From: Symbiodinium natans
Taxonomy: Eukaryota; Sar; Dinophyceae; Suessiales; Symbiodiniaceae
Assembly (NCBI GenBank): GCA_905221605.1
Contig: CAJNDS010001402.1
Coordinates: 162,501 to 226,500 of the forward strand
Length of the DNA stretch: 64,000 bases
Direction of reading: 5' to 3'
The position numbers and the translations under genes were made by a program. The notes under the pieces are model-generated. The model saw only the letters and a program-made list of their open reading frames with translations. It was not told where the DNA came from and ran no database searches. How positions within the stretch are numbered: the stretch's first letter is position 1; every line of letters begins with the position of its first letter. Of this stretch, positions 31,263 through 43,829 are shown piece by piece.

Positions 31263-32747
31263 CGCTGGCGCAGCCACTCGTTGACCAACTCTTGACCCGG
31301 ATGCCCTGGGGGAAGAATAACCTGCAGCTTGGGGGGCTCTTTGGGGCCCTAGGTCCAGGAAATGGTGTCTTCTGCTTCTTCTCTTCTGCCGCGCCATTTT
31401 GGCTTTCTTTGGATGTCCTTTGTTTGACACTCTTGGCCTCACAAACCTTAGCATCGCCGGCAGTGTTCCTGAAACCCGCGGAAAATTGGTGCACAGCCCA
31501 TCAACCCCTAAGGTCTAAGAGACTTCCACAGGGGCGTTTAGCGCGGCTTTCGCTCTGAGCGGATCTAGGAGAGCTGCCGAGACGTGAAGATCATCTGCAT
31601 CCTCGGCATGATCTGGGTGAAAGATCTCGGCGATAAAGTTCCTGAGCGGGGCGTACAATGAGCACAAAGCCCCGCTCGATGCATGCACTAGCTGATGAAG
31701 CGGCTGAAGAAGTCCCAGATAACGGTCCCGCGCTTTCTTCAGGGGTCTCACTGCTCACTACAGTCCACTGCTAAAGGCGGCACACTGTTTCGCCCCGTCA
31801 ACCCAGCACGGCACCTCAACATCTGGCCGGTCGGGTTTCCAATGACCACAATGTACCTCAACAGGTTAGTGCTCTTCGTGTTGTCGCTTTTGAGGGTTTA
31901 GGCGTAAGGCTGAGGTTGAGGCAAGCTTAACAACTGGGCCTCAAACGCGTAAGCCCTTGGAGTGGAGCGAGAGGCAAGTCTGGAGGCGGGTTCCGAACCC
32001 TGCCTCGAAAGCCCAAAACGTTAAAACCCTGAGCTTCACTCTCAACCCACACAGCTGAGCAAATCAATATCCAAGCCCTTCAGGCTCTTCTTTCTAGGAG
32101 AGCCCCTCCCCCCCCCCAAGGAGAAAAAGAACATAAACCTAAACCCCGAAACACTGAACACCCCCCCCCCCCCCCCGAGTCTTCAGGGACTCCTGCTTGC
32201 GGGCAGGGGTCTTGCTATGTAGGACGGGCTCGAAGAAGCCGCCACCCGTTTGATTCACCGCAAGGATCTGCCCACAGAACGGCGCGCTTCTGGGGGAGGG
32301 GGGGGGGGTACCCAGGCAGAGTTGTGTGTATGAGATTCTAGTTCTAGTGTAGCAGGATTATCGGAGAAAATAGCTTAACAAGGCTTATATCACCGTATAT
32401 ACCTGTAGACGAACACGTCTTCATGGAAGGCAGGATCTGAAGTTGAGGGTTGAGGGGTCTTCTACCCCAAACGCTGAACCCTAAACCCAGTTGAAGGGGT
32501 GATTGGCGCTGTGGGGTGTCACGTAGCACTAAGCAGGCTCCAGCTTTCTTTTGTGGGCTTTGGGCTTGCAGGCGGAAGGAAATCGCGACAAGTTGCCCAG
32601 AGCCCTCGGTGCCTGAAGGCACCTATAAGCGGCGGTGGCCGTCCATGCCAGGCCGCTGTAGATGGCAAAGACTGTACACATACGGCCGAGACCTCAACAA
32701 GGAGATCAAGTGTTGCCGTATTGCCTTTGAATCCGTGTGATGGAGGA
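31263..32747 (-). CDS. Unrecognised spliced gene, about five exons
   Basis: Minus-strand exons 5' to 3': 32624-32747 (IRQHLISLLRSRPYVYSL, donor TTATAG|GTG); 32214-32292 (APFCGQILAVNQTGGGFF); about 31770-31860 (YIVVIGNPTGQMLRC or an alternative frame); 31515-31745 (RYLGLLQPLHQLVHASSG, then FIAEIFHPDHAEDADDLHV); and 31263-31344 (PPKLQVILPPGHPGQELV, then TGA). All have C/G third-base bias and plausible borders. The protein is soluble, basic at the start and neutral at the end. No domain was recognised. A further candidate exon lies downstream at 31085-31165. Confidence 0.45.
32160..32177 (+). repeat. Poly-C tract
   Basis: Uninterrupted run of about 17 C, next to a second C-rich run at 32108-32119. 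These lie in an intron of the minus-strand gene. Confidence 0.8.
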
Positions 32748-32902
32748 CGGCCTTTTGACACAATTGAATTCCGAAACTCTGAGGACAAACCGTGAAGAGA
32801 AGCCCCAGGATGATGCAGGAGGAAGCACTTCAGGCCCGAGGCCCCCTGCTTCTGGAAATGCCCGAACCCAGGCTGAACCTAAAACGGCGCAACCCTAGCC
32901 CC

Positions 32903-35900
32903 ACATCATCAGCATCATGGCCCCTGCGCTTCACCTGCAGGGGCCAACATCATCAGCATCATCGCCCCTGCGCTTCACCTGCATGGGCCCAATCCACCGG
33001 AAGGGGCCCAGCATCATCAGCATCATGGCCCCTGCGCTTCACCTGCAGGGGCCAACATCATCAGCATCATCGACCCTGCGCTTCACCTGCATGGGCCCAA
33101 TCCACCGGAAGGGGCCCAGCATCATCAGCATCATGGCCCCTGCGCTTCACCTGCAGGGGCCAACATCATCAGCATCATCGCCCCTGCGCTTCACCTGCAT
33201 GGGCCCAATCCACCGGAAGGGGCCCAGCATCATCAGCATCATGGCCCCTGCGCTTCACCTGCAGGGGCCAACATCATCAGCATCATCGCCCCTGCGCTTC
33301 ACCTGCATGGGCCCAATCCACCGGAAGGGGCCCAGCATCATCAGCATCATGGCCCCTGCGCTTCACCTGCAGGGGCCAACATCATCAGCATCATCGACCC
33401 TGCGCTTCACCTGCATGGGCCCAATCCACCGGAAGGGGCCCAGCATCATCAGCATCATGGCCCCTGCGCTTCACCTGCAGGGGCCAACATCATCAGCATC
33501 ATCGACCCTGCGCTTCACCTGCATGGGCCCAATCCACCGGAAGGGGCCCAACATCATCAGCATCATGGCCCCTGCGCTTCACCTGCAGGGGCCAACATCA
33601 TCAGCATCATCGACCCTGCGCTTCACCTGCATGGGCCCAATCCACCGGAAGGGGCCCAGCATCATCAGCATCATGGCCCCTGCGCTTCACCTGCAGGGGC
33701 CAACATCATCAGCATCATCGCCCCTGCGCTTCACCTGCATGGGCCCAATCCGCCGGAAGGGGCCCAACATCATCAGCATCCTCGCCCCTGCGCTTTACCT
33801 GCAGGGGCCCAATCCGCAAGAGGCCCCACATCATCAGCATCATCGCCCCACGCGCTTCACCTGCAGGGGCCCAATCCGCAACATCATCAGCATCATCGCC
33901 CCTGCGCTTCACCTGCATGGGCCCAAACCACCGGAAGGGGCCCAACATCATCAGCATCCTCGCCCCTGCGCTTTACCTGCAGGGGCCCAATCCGCAGGAG
34001 GCCCCACATCATCAGCATCATCGCCCCTTTGCGCGTCACCTGCAGGGGCCAACATCATCAGCATCATCGCCCCTGCGCTTCACCTGCATGGGCCCAATCC
34101 GCCGGAAGGGGCCCAACATCATCAGCATCATGGCCCCTGCGCTTCACCTGCAGGGGCCAACATCAGCATCATCGCCCCTGCGCTTCACCTGCATGGGCCC
34201 AATCTACCGGAAGGGGCCCAGCATCATCAGCATCATGGCCCCTGCGCTTCACCTGCAGGGGCCAACATCATCAGCATCATCGCCCCTGCGCTTCACCTGC
34301 ATGGGCCCAATCCACCGGAAGGGGCCCAACGTCATCAGCATCATGGCCCCTGCGCTTCACCTGCAGGGGCCAACATCATCAGCATCATCGCCCCTGCGCT
34401 TCACCTGCATGGGCCCAATCCGCCGGAAGGGGCCCAACATCATCAGCATCCTCGCCCCTGCGCTTTACCTGCAGGGGCCCAATCCGCAAGAGGCCACACA
34501 TCATCAGCATCATCGCCCCTGCGCTTCACCTGCAGGGGCCCAATCCGCAACATCATCAGCATCATCGCCCCTGTGCTTCACCTGCATGGGCCCAATCCGC
34601 CGGAAGGGGCCCAACATCATCAGCATCCTCGCCCCTGCGCTTTACTTGCAGGGGCCCAATCCGCAAGAGGCCCCACATCATCAGCATCATCGCCCCTACG
34701 CTTCACCTGCAGGGCCCAATCCGCCGGCAGCCCCTGCGCTTCACCTGCATGGGCCCAATCCCCCGGAAGGGGCCCAACATCATCAGCATCCTCGCCCCTG
34801 CGCTTCACCTGCATGGGCCCAATCCGCCGGAAGGGGCCCAACATCATCAGCATCCTCGCCCCTGCGCTTTACCTGCAGGGGATCCGCAAGAGGACCCACA
34901 TCATCAGCATCATGGCCCCTGCGCTTCACCTGCAGGGGCCAACATCATCAGCATCATCGCCCCTGGGCCCAACATCATCAGCATCCTCACCCCTGCGCTT
35001 TACCTGCAGGGGCCCAATCCGCAAGAGGCCCCACATCATCAGCATCATCGCCCCTGCGCTTCACCTGCAGGGCCCAATCATCGCCCCTGCGCTTCACCTG
35101 CATGGGCTCAATCCGCCGGAAGGGGCCCAACATCATCAGCATCCTCGCCCCTGCGCTTTACCTGCAGGGGCCCAATCCGCAAGAGGCCCCACATCATCAG
35201 CATCATGGCCCCTTGCGCGTCACCTGCAGGGGCCAACATCATCAGCATCATCGCCCCTGCGCTTCACCTGCATGAACCCAATCCGCCGCAGGGGCCCAAT
35301 CCGCAAGAGGCCCCACATCATCAGCATCATCCCCCCTGCGCTTCACCTGCAGGCCCAATCCGCCGGCAGAGGCCCAACATCATCAGCATCATCGCCCCTG
35401 CGCTTCACCTCCATGGGCCCAATCCGCCGGAAAGGGCCCAACATCATCAGCATCCTCGCCCCTGCGCTTTACCTGCAGGGGCCCAATCCACAAGAGGCCC
35501 CACATCACTAGCATCATCCCCGCTGCGCTTCACCTGCAGGGCCCAATCCGCCGGCGCCGGCAGAGGCCCAACATCATCAGCATCATCGCCCCTGCGCTTC
35601 ACCTGCAGGGGCCCAATCCAGAGGCCCAACGTCATCAGCATCATCGCCAGCGCTTTACCTGCAGGGGTCCAATCCGCCGGCCGAGGCCCAGCATCACCAG
35701 CATCATCGCCCCTGCGCTTCACCTGCGGGGGCCAACATCAGCATCATCGCCCCTGCGCTTCACCTGCAGGGGCCCAATCCGCCGGCAGGGGCCCAACATC
35801 ATCAGCATCATCGCCCCTGATCGTTACCTGCAGGGGCCCAATCCGCCAGCAAAGGCCCAACATCATCAGCATCATCGCCCCTTCGCTTCACCTGCCGGGC

Positions 35901-36285
35901 CACAATCCGCCGGAAGAGGCCCAACATCATTAGCATCATCGCCCCTGCGCTTCACCTGCATGGTCAGCATGATCGCCCCCCTGCAGGGGCCCAATCCGCC
36001 GGCAGAGGCCCAACATCATCAGCATCATCGCCCCTGCGCCTCACCTGCGAAGGCCCAATCCCCAACATCAGCAACATCATCGCCCCTGCGCTACACTTGG
36101 AGCGGCCAATCCGCCGGAAGGGGCCCAACATCATTAGCATCATCGCCCCTGCGCTTCTCCTGCATGGGCCCCTGCGCCTCACCTGCAAAGGCCCAATCCC
36201 CAACATCAGCAGCATCATCGCCCCTGCGCTTCACCTGGAGGGGCCCACACACAGAGGGCCAACATCATCAGCAGCATTAGGGATC
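32903..36285 (+). repeat. 108-bp hairpin-forming minisatellite array
   Basis: The unit is two related halves, each with CATCATCAGCATCAT, then GCCCCTGC-GCTTCACCT-GCAGGGGC or GCATGGGC, then CCAATCCRCCGGAAGGGGCCC in the longer half. The first kilobase (to about 33750) repeats with an exact 108-base period; later units are shortened, mixed or lose the link. GGCCCCTGC...GCAGGGGCC can fold into a nine-base stem with a nine-base loop. Because 108 is a multiple of three and the unit lacks stops, frames of 827, 864 and 634 codons stay open in all three plus frames, and minus frames too. I therefore call it a repeat, not a gene. Confidence 0.92.
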
Positions 36286-36289
36286 ATCG

Positions 36290-37360
36290 CCCCCTGTAGG
36301 CTTTCGCGATTCAAGCATCAGAGAACGTTCAGGCGCGCGCGAGTGGGAGCACGAAAGGCTCACGAGACCCACAAAAGAGCGCGATTGTCGCGGAGCGCAG
36401 GGCGCCCACTGGGAGCAGTGGAAGCATCTCAAGCACGCGCATGCGCACAGTGCCTATTCAAAACAAGACCTTCAGGGCCCGTCGGAAGAAGCGGGTCGAT
36501 TGCGACATCTCGCGTGCGCGCACGCGCAACAGAGTCACGCTGTAAATTTCCTTCACTCGCCGTAAGCGCTGATTAAGGAATCAAGTGCCCCAAATGCCCT
36601 AAATCCAAAACCCGGATCTCTAAACCTTTAAAAGCACGCGCCGAGGGCCAGGCTGCTGACCGGGGCCAAGTCCCCGAAGCCCACGGTGGCCACGCCTCGG
36701 AAATGGGTCGTTTCTGCTCTTTCTTGCAATACGAGACTTGGGCAGTCTGCCCCCTTATAGCAGATTGATCGGTTACGTGCAGGACCAGAAATTCCCCCCC
36801 CCCCCCCCCCCCACGCTTCGCCCCTACCCCCCCCCCATTGTGTTTCCCCCCTCCCTCTCGCTCTCTCTTTCTTTCTTTCTTTCTTGGGGGCAAGGGGGGC
36901 AAGCCCCCGGGCGTCCTCGCCCGCCCCGGTATTCGGGGTTCCTCTGGTGGGGGTGGTCGGGGAGATGGAGCTCAGGTTCATTCTCTCACCCCACATGCAA
37001 GCCAGGATTAACCCCCAGTATTCGCTCCTTCCCCGTTCCACGCATCTGTACTTTTCTGTTGGCCTCAGGACCGCTTTTCAAACACGGCACAACAGCTTCC
37101 TCTACCCTGAGGTGTTACACCGTCTTTCGGTCCCGGGCTTCTTTACGGGTGAAACCCATCATTTTTTTTGTTGGCTCTCTCTCACTCTCTCTCCTCTCTC
37201 TTCTCTCTCTTCTTTTCTTTTTGACCGGACCAAACCACCCACCCAAAACCACGCCACCCTGTAGAAAACTGCACTTGGGAGTTCAGGCCGTATCCTCTGT
37301 GCTCAAGTGCAACCGCGCAGCTCGTCAGCACGAAGTAAATGGAAGAAATCGTGTTCCACT
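36290..37360. other. Spacer with poly-C and TC-rich tracts
   Basis: C homopolymers at 36796-36812, TC tracts at 36850-36885 and 37180-37225. 36300-36560 is rich in GCGCGC and CGCACG words, unlike the flanks. No exon identified. Confidence 0.5.
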
Positions 37361-38640
37361 TCACCTCAGGAGGATCAGGCTTTTGCTCAGGAACCGGGAC
37401 TCGTGGGCAGATGGCCCACTTGCCGAGGGTGAGCCAATTTAGCTTCCGAAGCCTTAAGGGTACCCTGCTTCGAAGCCCTGCGGTGGCCTGTGAGAACTCC
37501 TGCAGGAAAGGCGGATCACCCAAGTTTTCCTGGGTCGACACAGGTTGCCAGCAAGTCTGGAACTAGCAAGTCAACTATGAAGGAACGAGGCTATCGTGCA
37601 GCAGAAGGCTCGAAGGTGAGCATCATCATGGCCATGAGATACACCTCGAAGGGAGCCGAGCCACGTTTCCCGAAGCTGCAGAAGTGCGATTGCTGCAATG
37701 CTGGACCAGAACTTCCCGCTGGACCAGAAAGCGCCCCTTCCCTGCATGAGAGAGTCCTTGAACAACGTCGAGATCAAGATGTCCACGCACTGGTTGCGAA
37801 ACATCTGGCATGGCTTCAGGCAGACAGGATTCAGGCAGCTGTAAATCACGCTGCCCTCTTGGGTATCTGTCAATCGTTCATAACATTATCGAACCCCTTA
37901 TTTGCCGACCTCGCGACCCTCATCTTTCACAACCCCCAGATCCGACCTAAGCCCAAGAACCTCATTGTGGAGCGGAGCCCAACGACCTCATTAAGGCTGC
38001 TAGCCTCGAGGTTGATCTTGTAGACTCTTAGGAGCTTGCTCCAGGAGCGCAACAGGTGGAAGGCCTTGGAGTTCAGAACTTCGTCCTTCGGGCGCCACAG
38101 CGGAATAATCTAGTGCACAGCTCCTGTCCAGGCTTCGGGCAGCCAACCAGGACGGCGCGAACCAAGTCTTCTTGCCCTGGCAGTTCTAGTTCAGGGTTAG
38201 ATTCACAAGTGTCCAGGATCCTTAGGCACAGTAGTTTGCTTTGCAAAGCTTGATTGATGCAATAGTGAGTGTCTTCGGAGCTTCCTCCTTTGGTTTGGGC
38301 TTGAAGTCTGGGCGCTCTAAGAAGGCGAGTTCCCGCAAGAGTTGAATGGGAGCTTCTTATAGCTCCGCCGAGTCAGTTTTTAGCTTCGCGTAACTTTCAG
38401 GCTTTCCTCTCCCCGATGACGAGGCTCTATGCTGCCTGGAACTCCGCCACGGGCAGACTTGCTATGGATCCTGCGCAGCTTGATGTAAGGATCAGCTAAG
38501 CAGCTAAACTGGTTGGTCCGGCGGCCTATCAGGATGGAGTCTGGAATCGCCCGGTCAAACAGCCTCGATCGCACACAGTTCGAGGCAGCTCGAGGGGAGG
38601 GTTGTGAGCAGGCTGAGCAGTGCTGCACTGAAAGCTGTGA
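37290..38640 (-). CDS. Unrecognised spliced gene, five or six exons
   Basis: Minus-strand candidates 5' to 3': 38385-38620 (LFDRAIPDSILIGRRTNQF, then ADPYIKLRRIHSK); about 38115-38205 (LPGQEDLVRAVLVGCPK); 37965-38110 (LWRPKDEVLNSKAFHLLR, between ACTAG and GAG|GTTC); 37657-37830 (NQCVDILISTLFKDSLMQ, then FWSSIAAIALLQLRETW, donor CGAG|GTGTAT); and 37369-37503 (LRKLNWLTLGKWAICPRV, donor GAG|GTGAAG). Strong C/G-ending codons. One possible membrane helix in the fourth exon. A stretch after it, 37290-37365, reads NTISSIYFVLTSC. No family recognised. Confidence 0.45.
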
Positions 38641-38649
38641 GTTTACTCA

Positions 38650-40090
38650 CTCGACCTGAGGTCGAACGAACCCTTCACCCTGATGGGATCAAGAATCGTC
38701 CCAGATGATAAAGTCAGCTATAAACTGGGCAACAAGCCATGTTGTCGTGCCCCTACGAAACTCCGCGTGAACCGATGCCCCTCATTCAGAAAGATCGGGC
38801 CTTTCCAATCCGGAGGCAAGGGAGAATTTATTTTGCGAAGACGCAGCCGAGGGCAAAGGGCCAGCATGAGGTGCATTCAACCCCTGTGAAGTGAGGGTGG
38901 GATTGGAAACGGGTGAAGACGTCGAGATCGACTGGGAGGCGAGGAATGGCGAGAACGAGTAGGCTGCAAGCGCTCAGGGCCAGGTGACGGCATCAGCACA
39001 CAGACTACGCAAAAGAAGCACCAGAGGATCTGGCGCGAAAGGCGGGCAGTGAGGGTCAATGATGCTGATGATGCCGGCCAGCCCCGAATGAAATGCAGGG
39101 GCAATAAAGCTGATGATGCTGGCGTTTGGTCTGGGCATCAGGGAGACGCAGCGTCGATGATGCTCATGATGCCGGCCCTTGGTCTGGGCTTTAGGTCACA
39201 CCACATGAAATGCAGGAGCAATGAAGTTGATGATGCCGGCGCTTGGTCTGGGCGTCAGGGAAACGCAGATGAGCATCATGGCGCCGGCCCTTGGTCTGGG
39301 CTAAATGAAATGCAGGGGCAATTTATTGGTTATGCTGGCCCTTAGTCTGACGCGAAAGCTTCAGGGATAAGTAGCCGCCTTACGTCCAATACGCAGAGTC
39401 ATTTCAGTAACGAGATCAACCCTCCGAACTCATCGAGCATGTTCAGGTTGGTAGATTGACGCTGCCCATGCCATCCAGAGCGCATCAACCCGATCTTTAC
39501 TCAGACACCGCCACTCTGGTATACCTGCATGTGGATCGCTCGCACATAGGAGTGCTGCACAAGAACCTGGATCCCAGATCCATTTCTTCTTCGCCCCCGA
39601 TTCAACTCCTTCTGCATTCTCCCCGAGATTTCCCCCGACGCCCAGTCAGGAAGCTTCAACATGAACTTCGACTCCCCCTAATTCCCATGGAACTGGGGTG
39701 ATGGCACACTCCAACTGACTTCAGGACCCTGAGCCAGTAAGTAAACTAAGTAAGCGCGGCGCATCCAGTAGAATCCTGAGAGGATCCCCTCGCAGTGTGC
39801 AAAGCCCCAGAATGGCAGCAAGTAACCTCAGGAGGCTCAGCTTGAGGCTCAGAAGGAAAGGGGCTCAGGAGCCAAAACATACTGCACGCGCCGATCACAA
39901 GGAATCCTCTGCCGGCCTTGGGTTCTCATTTCGGACTTGACACTCACCCCCCGAACCTTCAAAATCAGGAGCAGCTTTCCATTTGAAACGGCGAAGAACC
40001 CACCTCCAGCATGAAGTCGTGAGGTGCTGGGGTGTGAGGGCCCCATGACACGCATAGCCCCCTGCTGTTGCCGTTGTTGCCACATACACT
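38650..40090. other. Spacer; GATGATGC-rich repeat
   Basis: Apart from the repeat at 39045-39345 nothing is supported. Plus-strand frames are short and featureless. Confidence 0.4.
39045..39345 (-). repeat. Degenerate inverted relative of the 33-36 kb array
   Basis: Four or five imperfect units with GATGATGC, ATGAAATGCAGGGGCAAT and CTTGGTCTGGGC. Read on the minus strand these give GCATCATC and TGCATTTCAT, close to parts of the 108-bp unit, so the array is a decayed relative lying in the opposite orientation. Confidence 0.6.
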
Positions 40091-40099
40091 ACCTTCTGA

Positions 40100-41405
<1,306 letters not shown>

Positions 41406-41429
41406 TCCCACGAATTGTGACATGACAAG

Positions 41430-41516
41430 TTCCGAGACACTACCTGCGCTACATGGACCTGCGTCTGCCACGTTCTACAACTACAAGGGTGCAATCAACT
41501 GGCTTTTCGGGGAATG
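41430..41516 (+). mobile_element. Possible HARBI1/PIF-like transposase scrap
   Basis: Reads PASATFYNYKGAINWLF and stops at TGA. The FYNYKG core is the one before the second catalytic Asp region in PIF/Harbinger nucleases (Pxx-SGS-x-YYNYKG). Only about 20 residues support it, so this may be chance. Confidence 0.2.
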
Positions 41517-41519
41517 ACT

Positions 41520-43820
41520 TGTCGAAGCAGGCGAGGCACACAAGAAGTAGAACGCCGGGATGGCTTCCAAAATGAAGCCAACAAAGGGCAGAGATGTTGT
41601 GTACCTGGGGCTTGTTCCAGGACGCTGTAGCTACACAGAGCAGATCCTTTTGGGAATCTGCTCGATTAAGATGCCTTTTGCTACAGGTGCATCCAGCTCG
41701 GTTTACCTTTTGGTGAACCGATCTGGGAGTGAATCCAGGTCCCAGGCGTTCGCACGCAGAAGTGGATGCTCTGGATCACTGCCAGTACAAAGTCAAGGCC
41801 AAGCCACAGCTTCGACGTGTTGAGCCTTCCAAAGGTTGAATCTCCTAAAGGCCTCCGAACCTTTTCCGAGCCTCTTCCAGATCCGCCGGGTGGGTAAAGG
41901 TCCCCTTTCGGCGTCTTTTGACAGTACCCTACTTCAAGCAAAGCCTCAGCTCCTGGGCTCGGGTTTCAGGTGGCAATCGCCGCGATTGAATCGGTGCCTT
42001 CTGCCCGCATCGTGTTCCAGAACCCCACGCCCCAGCACTCCCACAATGTCGTTGCAATCGTTCATTCACTCCACCAGAGCCATTTTGATAGCCACAAGGT
42101 ATCAGGGGCCGATCGTTTGGTTCCTCCCTTGGGGAAACTCAAGATATTCAAGGTCTAGGGTCTTTTTCTTTGGGGTTGAGTTGGGAAGGTGTTGGGCTTT
42201 CGGTGCATGCGGCCTGATGCATTGCAGCTCCAATCTTAGCCGCCACGAGTCCAGGTTGGACGTGGCAGCGGTGATGGACAGGAGCAGGCCGACGCCTGAG
42301 GGCAAAATTGGGCTTTTGGGGGGGCTTCCATGGTTGTGTCGAGTTAAGGCTGGGTCGGAGGCTGGGTTGGAGGCTGGGAGGCCGGGTTGGAGGCTGGGCC
42401 AAAAGCTCCGGGAGGTCTGCAGGTTTTGAAGGGCTTCACCTTGCCCGCAGCTGGGCCTGGAGAGTCTCTAATTGGCATTGGGCCACTCTCCATAGCACGG
42501 TTTAGTGATGTTGCAATCATGATCGAGTCATGGGCACTAACCTCTCATGCATCCCGACGATGCCCTGGCGGGACTCAGGCCAAAGTTCAGGCTTAGGGTT
42601 CTAGCTGCAGCGAGTCGGCATGGAACCATCACCTATCACTGTTCGCAAATCTAATCAAAAACCAAAGCCTCAGCAAACTGAATTGATCCCCTTGGCCTAG
42701 CAGTCCACCATACAGGCCACCACCTCGTATCGCACTGGAGAGGTGTTTTACGCGCCTTTTGGCTTTGGGTTGCAAAGTTCACGGATTGAAGGTTCTTGTG
42801 CCTTTAGCGTTAAGGTCCGAAAAGCGGCTAAAGTCTGAGTCTATGTCAGTTTGCATGTATGCCTACACTGAAGTTTCATGTTAATTCTCGGGCAAGCAGA
42901 TCTGCCATGCTAGTCGTTGTGATAGGCGCTTTGTCAGCCCTACAGGTGTCTTGGTTTAGAGATTCAGGGGGATTCAAGGGGGGTAGGATGAGTAGAGCGC
43001 CATCCTCAACATCAGATGCCCAGTAGCAGAATGTCAGCTGCTGGAACTCATAGTCCCATGAGATCCCACCACAGTCCGATCCACAGGAGAGGCCCTGCGC
43101 TCAGCTGAACTCGGCACAGGAGAGCTACCCGCAGGAAACATCAGAACCACAAGGGCCTCACTTGCCATCGTGCTACGTTGACATGGCGGAGTTACGAGTG
43201 CTACTCACTCTTTGTTGAGAGACTGGGTGGCGCTGTGTGAGTGTTGCCAGTCTACGGGGCTGCTCTCGTTGCGGCTTTTTAAGCCAAGCGCCCTTGCTTT
43301 GAATCGTGCCATGAAGTGTGCCAACGGCTTCAACTGACTGTCCTCTTTCCTTCCAGCATGAAGATCAGCTTCGAATTCACTTGGGCCAGGAATGCAAGAG
43401 GAGCTCAGCACAGCCACAGCACCAAGTGCTCCCGCCGAGAAGCAGGCACATGTTGTTTTGTCTGCTTGGCGGTCCTTCTCTTGTCAGCGCTTTTGTATGG
43501 TACGGCTGGTAAGGCTGGTCCTGAGGACCACGGACCAGTTTGTGAGGTGTTGACTCTTGACTGCGTCACTTCTCGAGGCGTACTGTTACATGCGATGATT
43601 CTTAGAAGCAGAGTCCAAGTATACCAGAAATCCTCGCAGGACCTCCTGGCTTTCCGCCATGATGCTCTGCGGTGCATCTCTGGCCGATTGAAGGGTGCCC
43701 ACACTTCGGCAAGCGCCCCTTCCAGTGGGTGGGCTCTGTGTGCCCACCAGGTGAAACGAAATCGCTGGGGATGCTCCGATATTCAGAACTCTCCTTTCTC
43801 TCCCTGAGATGACGGATGGC
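41520..43820. other. Spacer with ambiguous exon candidates on both strands
   Basis: Plus 41970-42098 has CAG and AAG|GTATCA borders and reads SARIVFQNPTPQHSHNVV. Minus 41740-41830 reads KLWLGLDFVLAVIQSIHF, a possible membrane helix. Both overlap other open frames, and I recognise no family. 42600-43300 shows nothing. A plus frame at 43358-43752 contains a hydrophobic helix (CFVCLAVLLLSALLYG) but lacks the local codon bias. Confidence 0.25.
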
Positions 43821-43829
43821 AGCTGACAT

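Noticed and set aside
31390-31406. GCCATTTTGGCT resembling the end of the dinoflagellate spliced leader
   Set aside because: The 12 bases are nearly palindromic, lie within minus-strand sequence in the wrong orientation for that gene, and the rest of the 22-base leader does not match.
32792-35933. Open frames of 827, 864 and 634 codons as giant repeat proteins
   Set aside because: They are open in all three plus frames only because the 108-bp unit has no stops and keeps frame; no start context, splice context or codon bias favours one frame.
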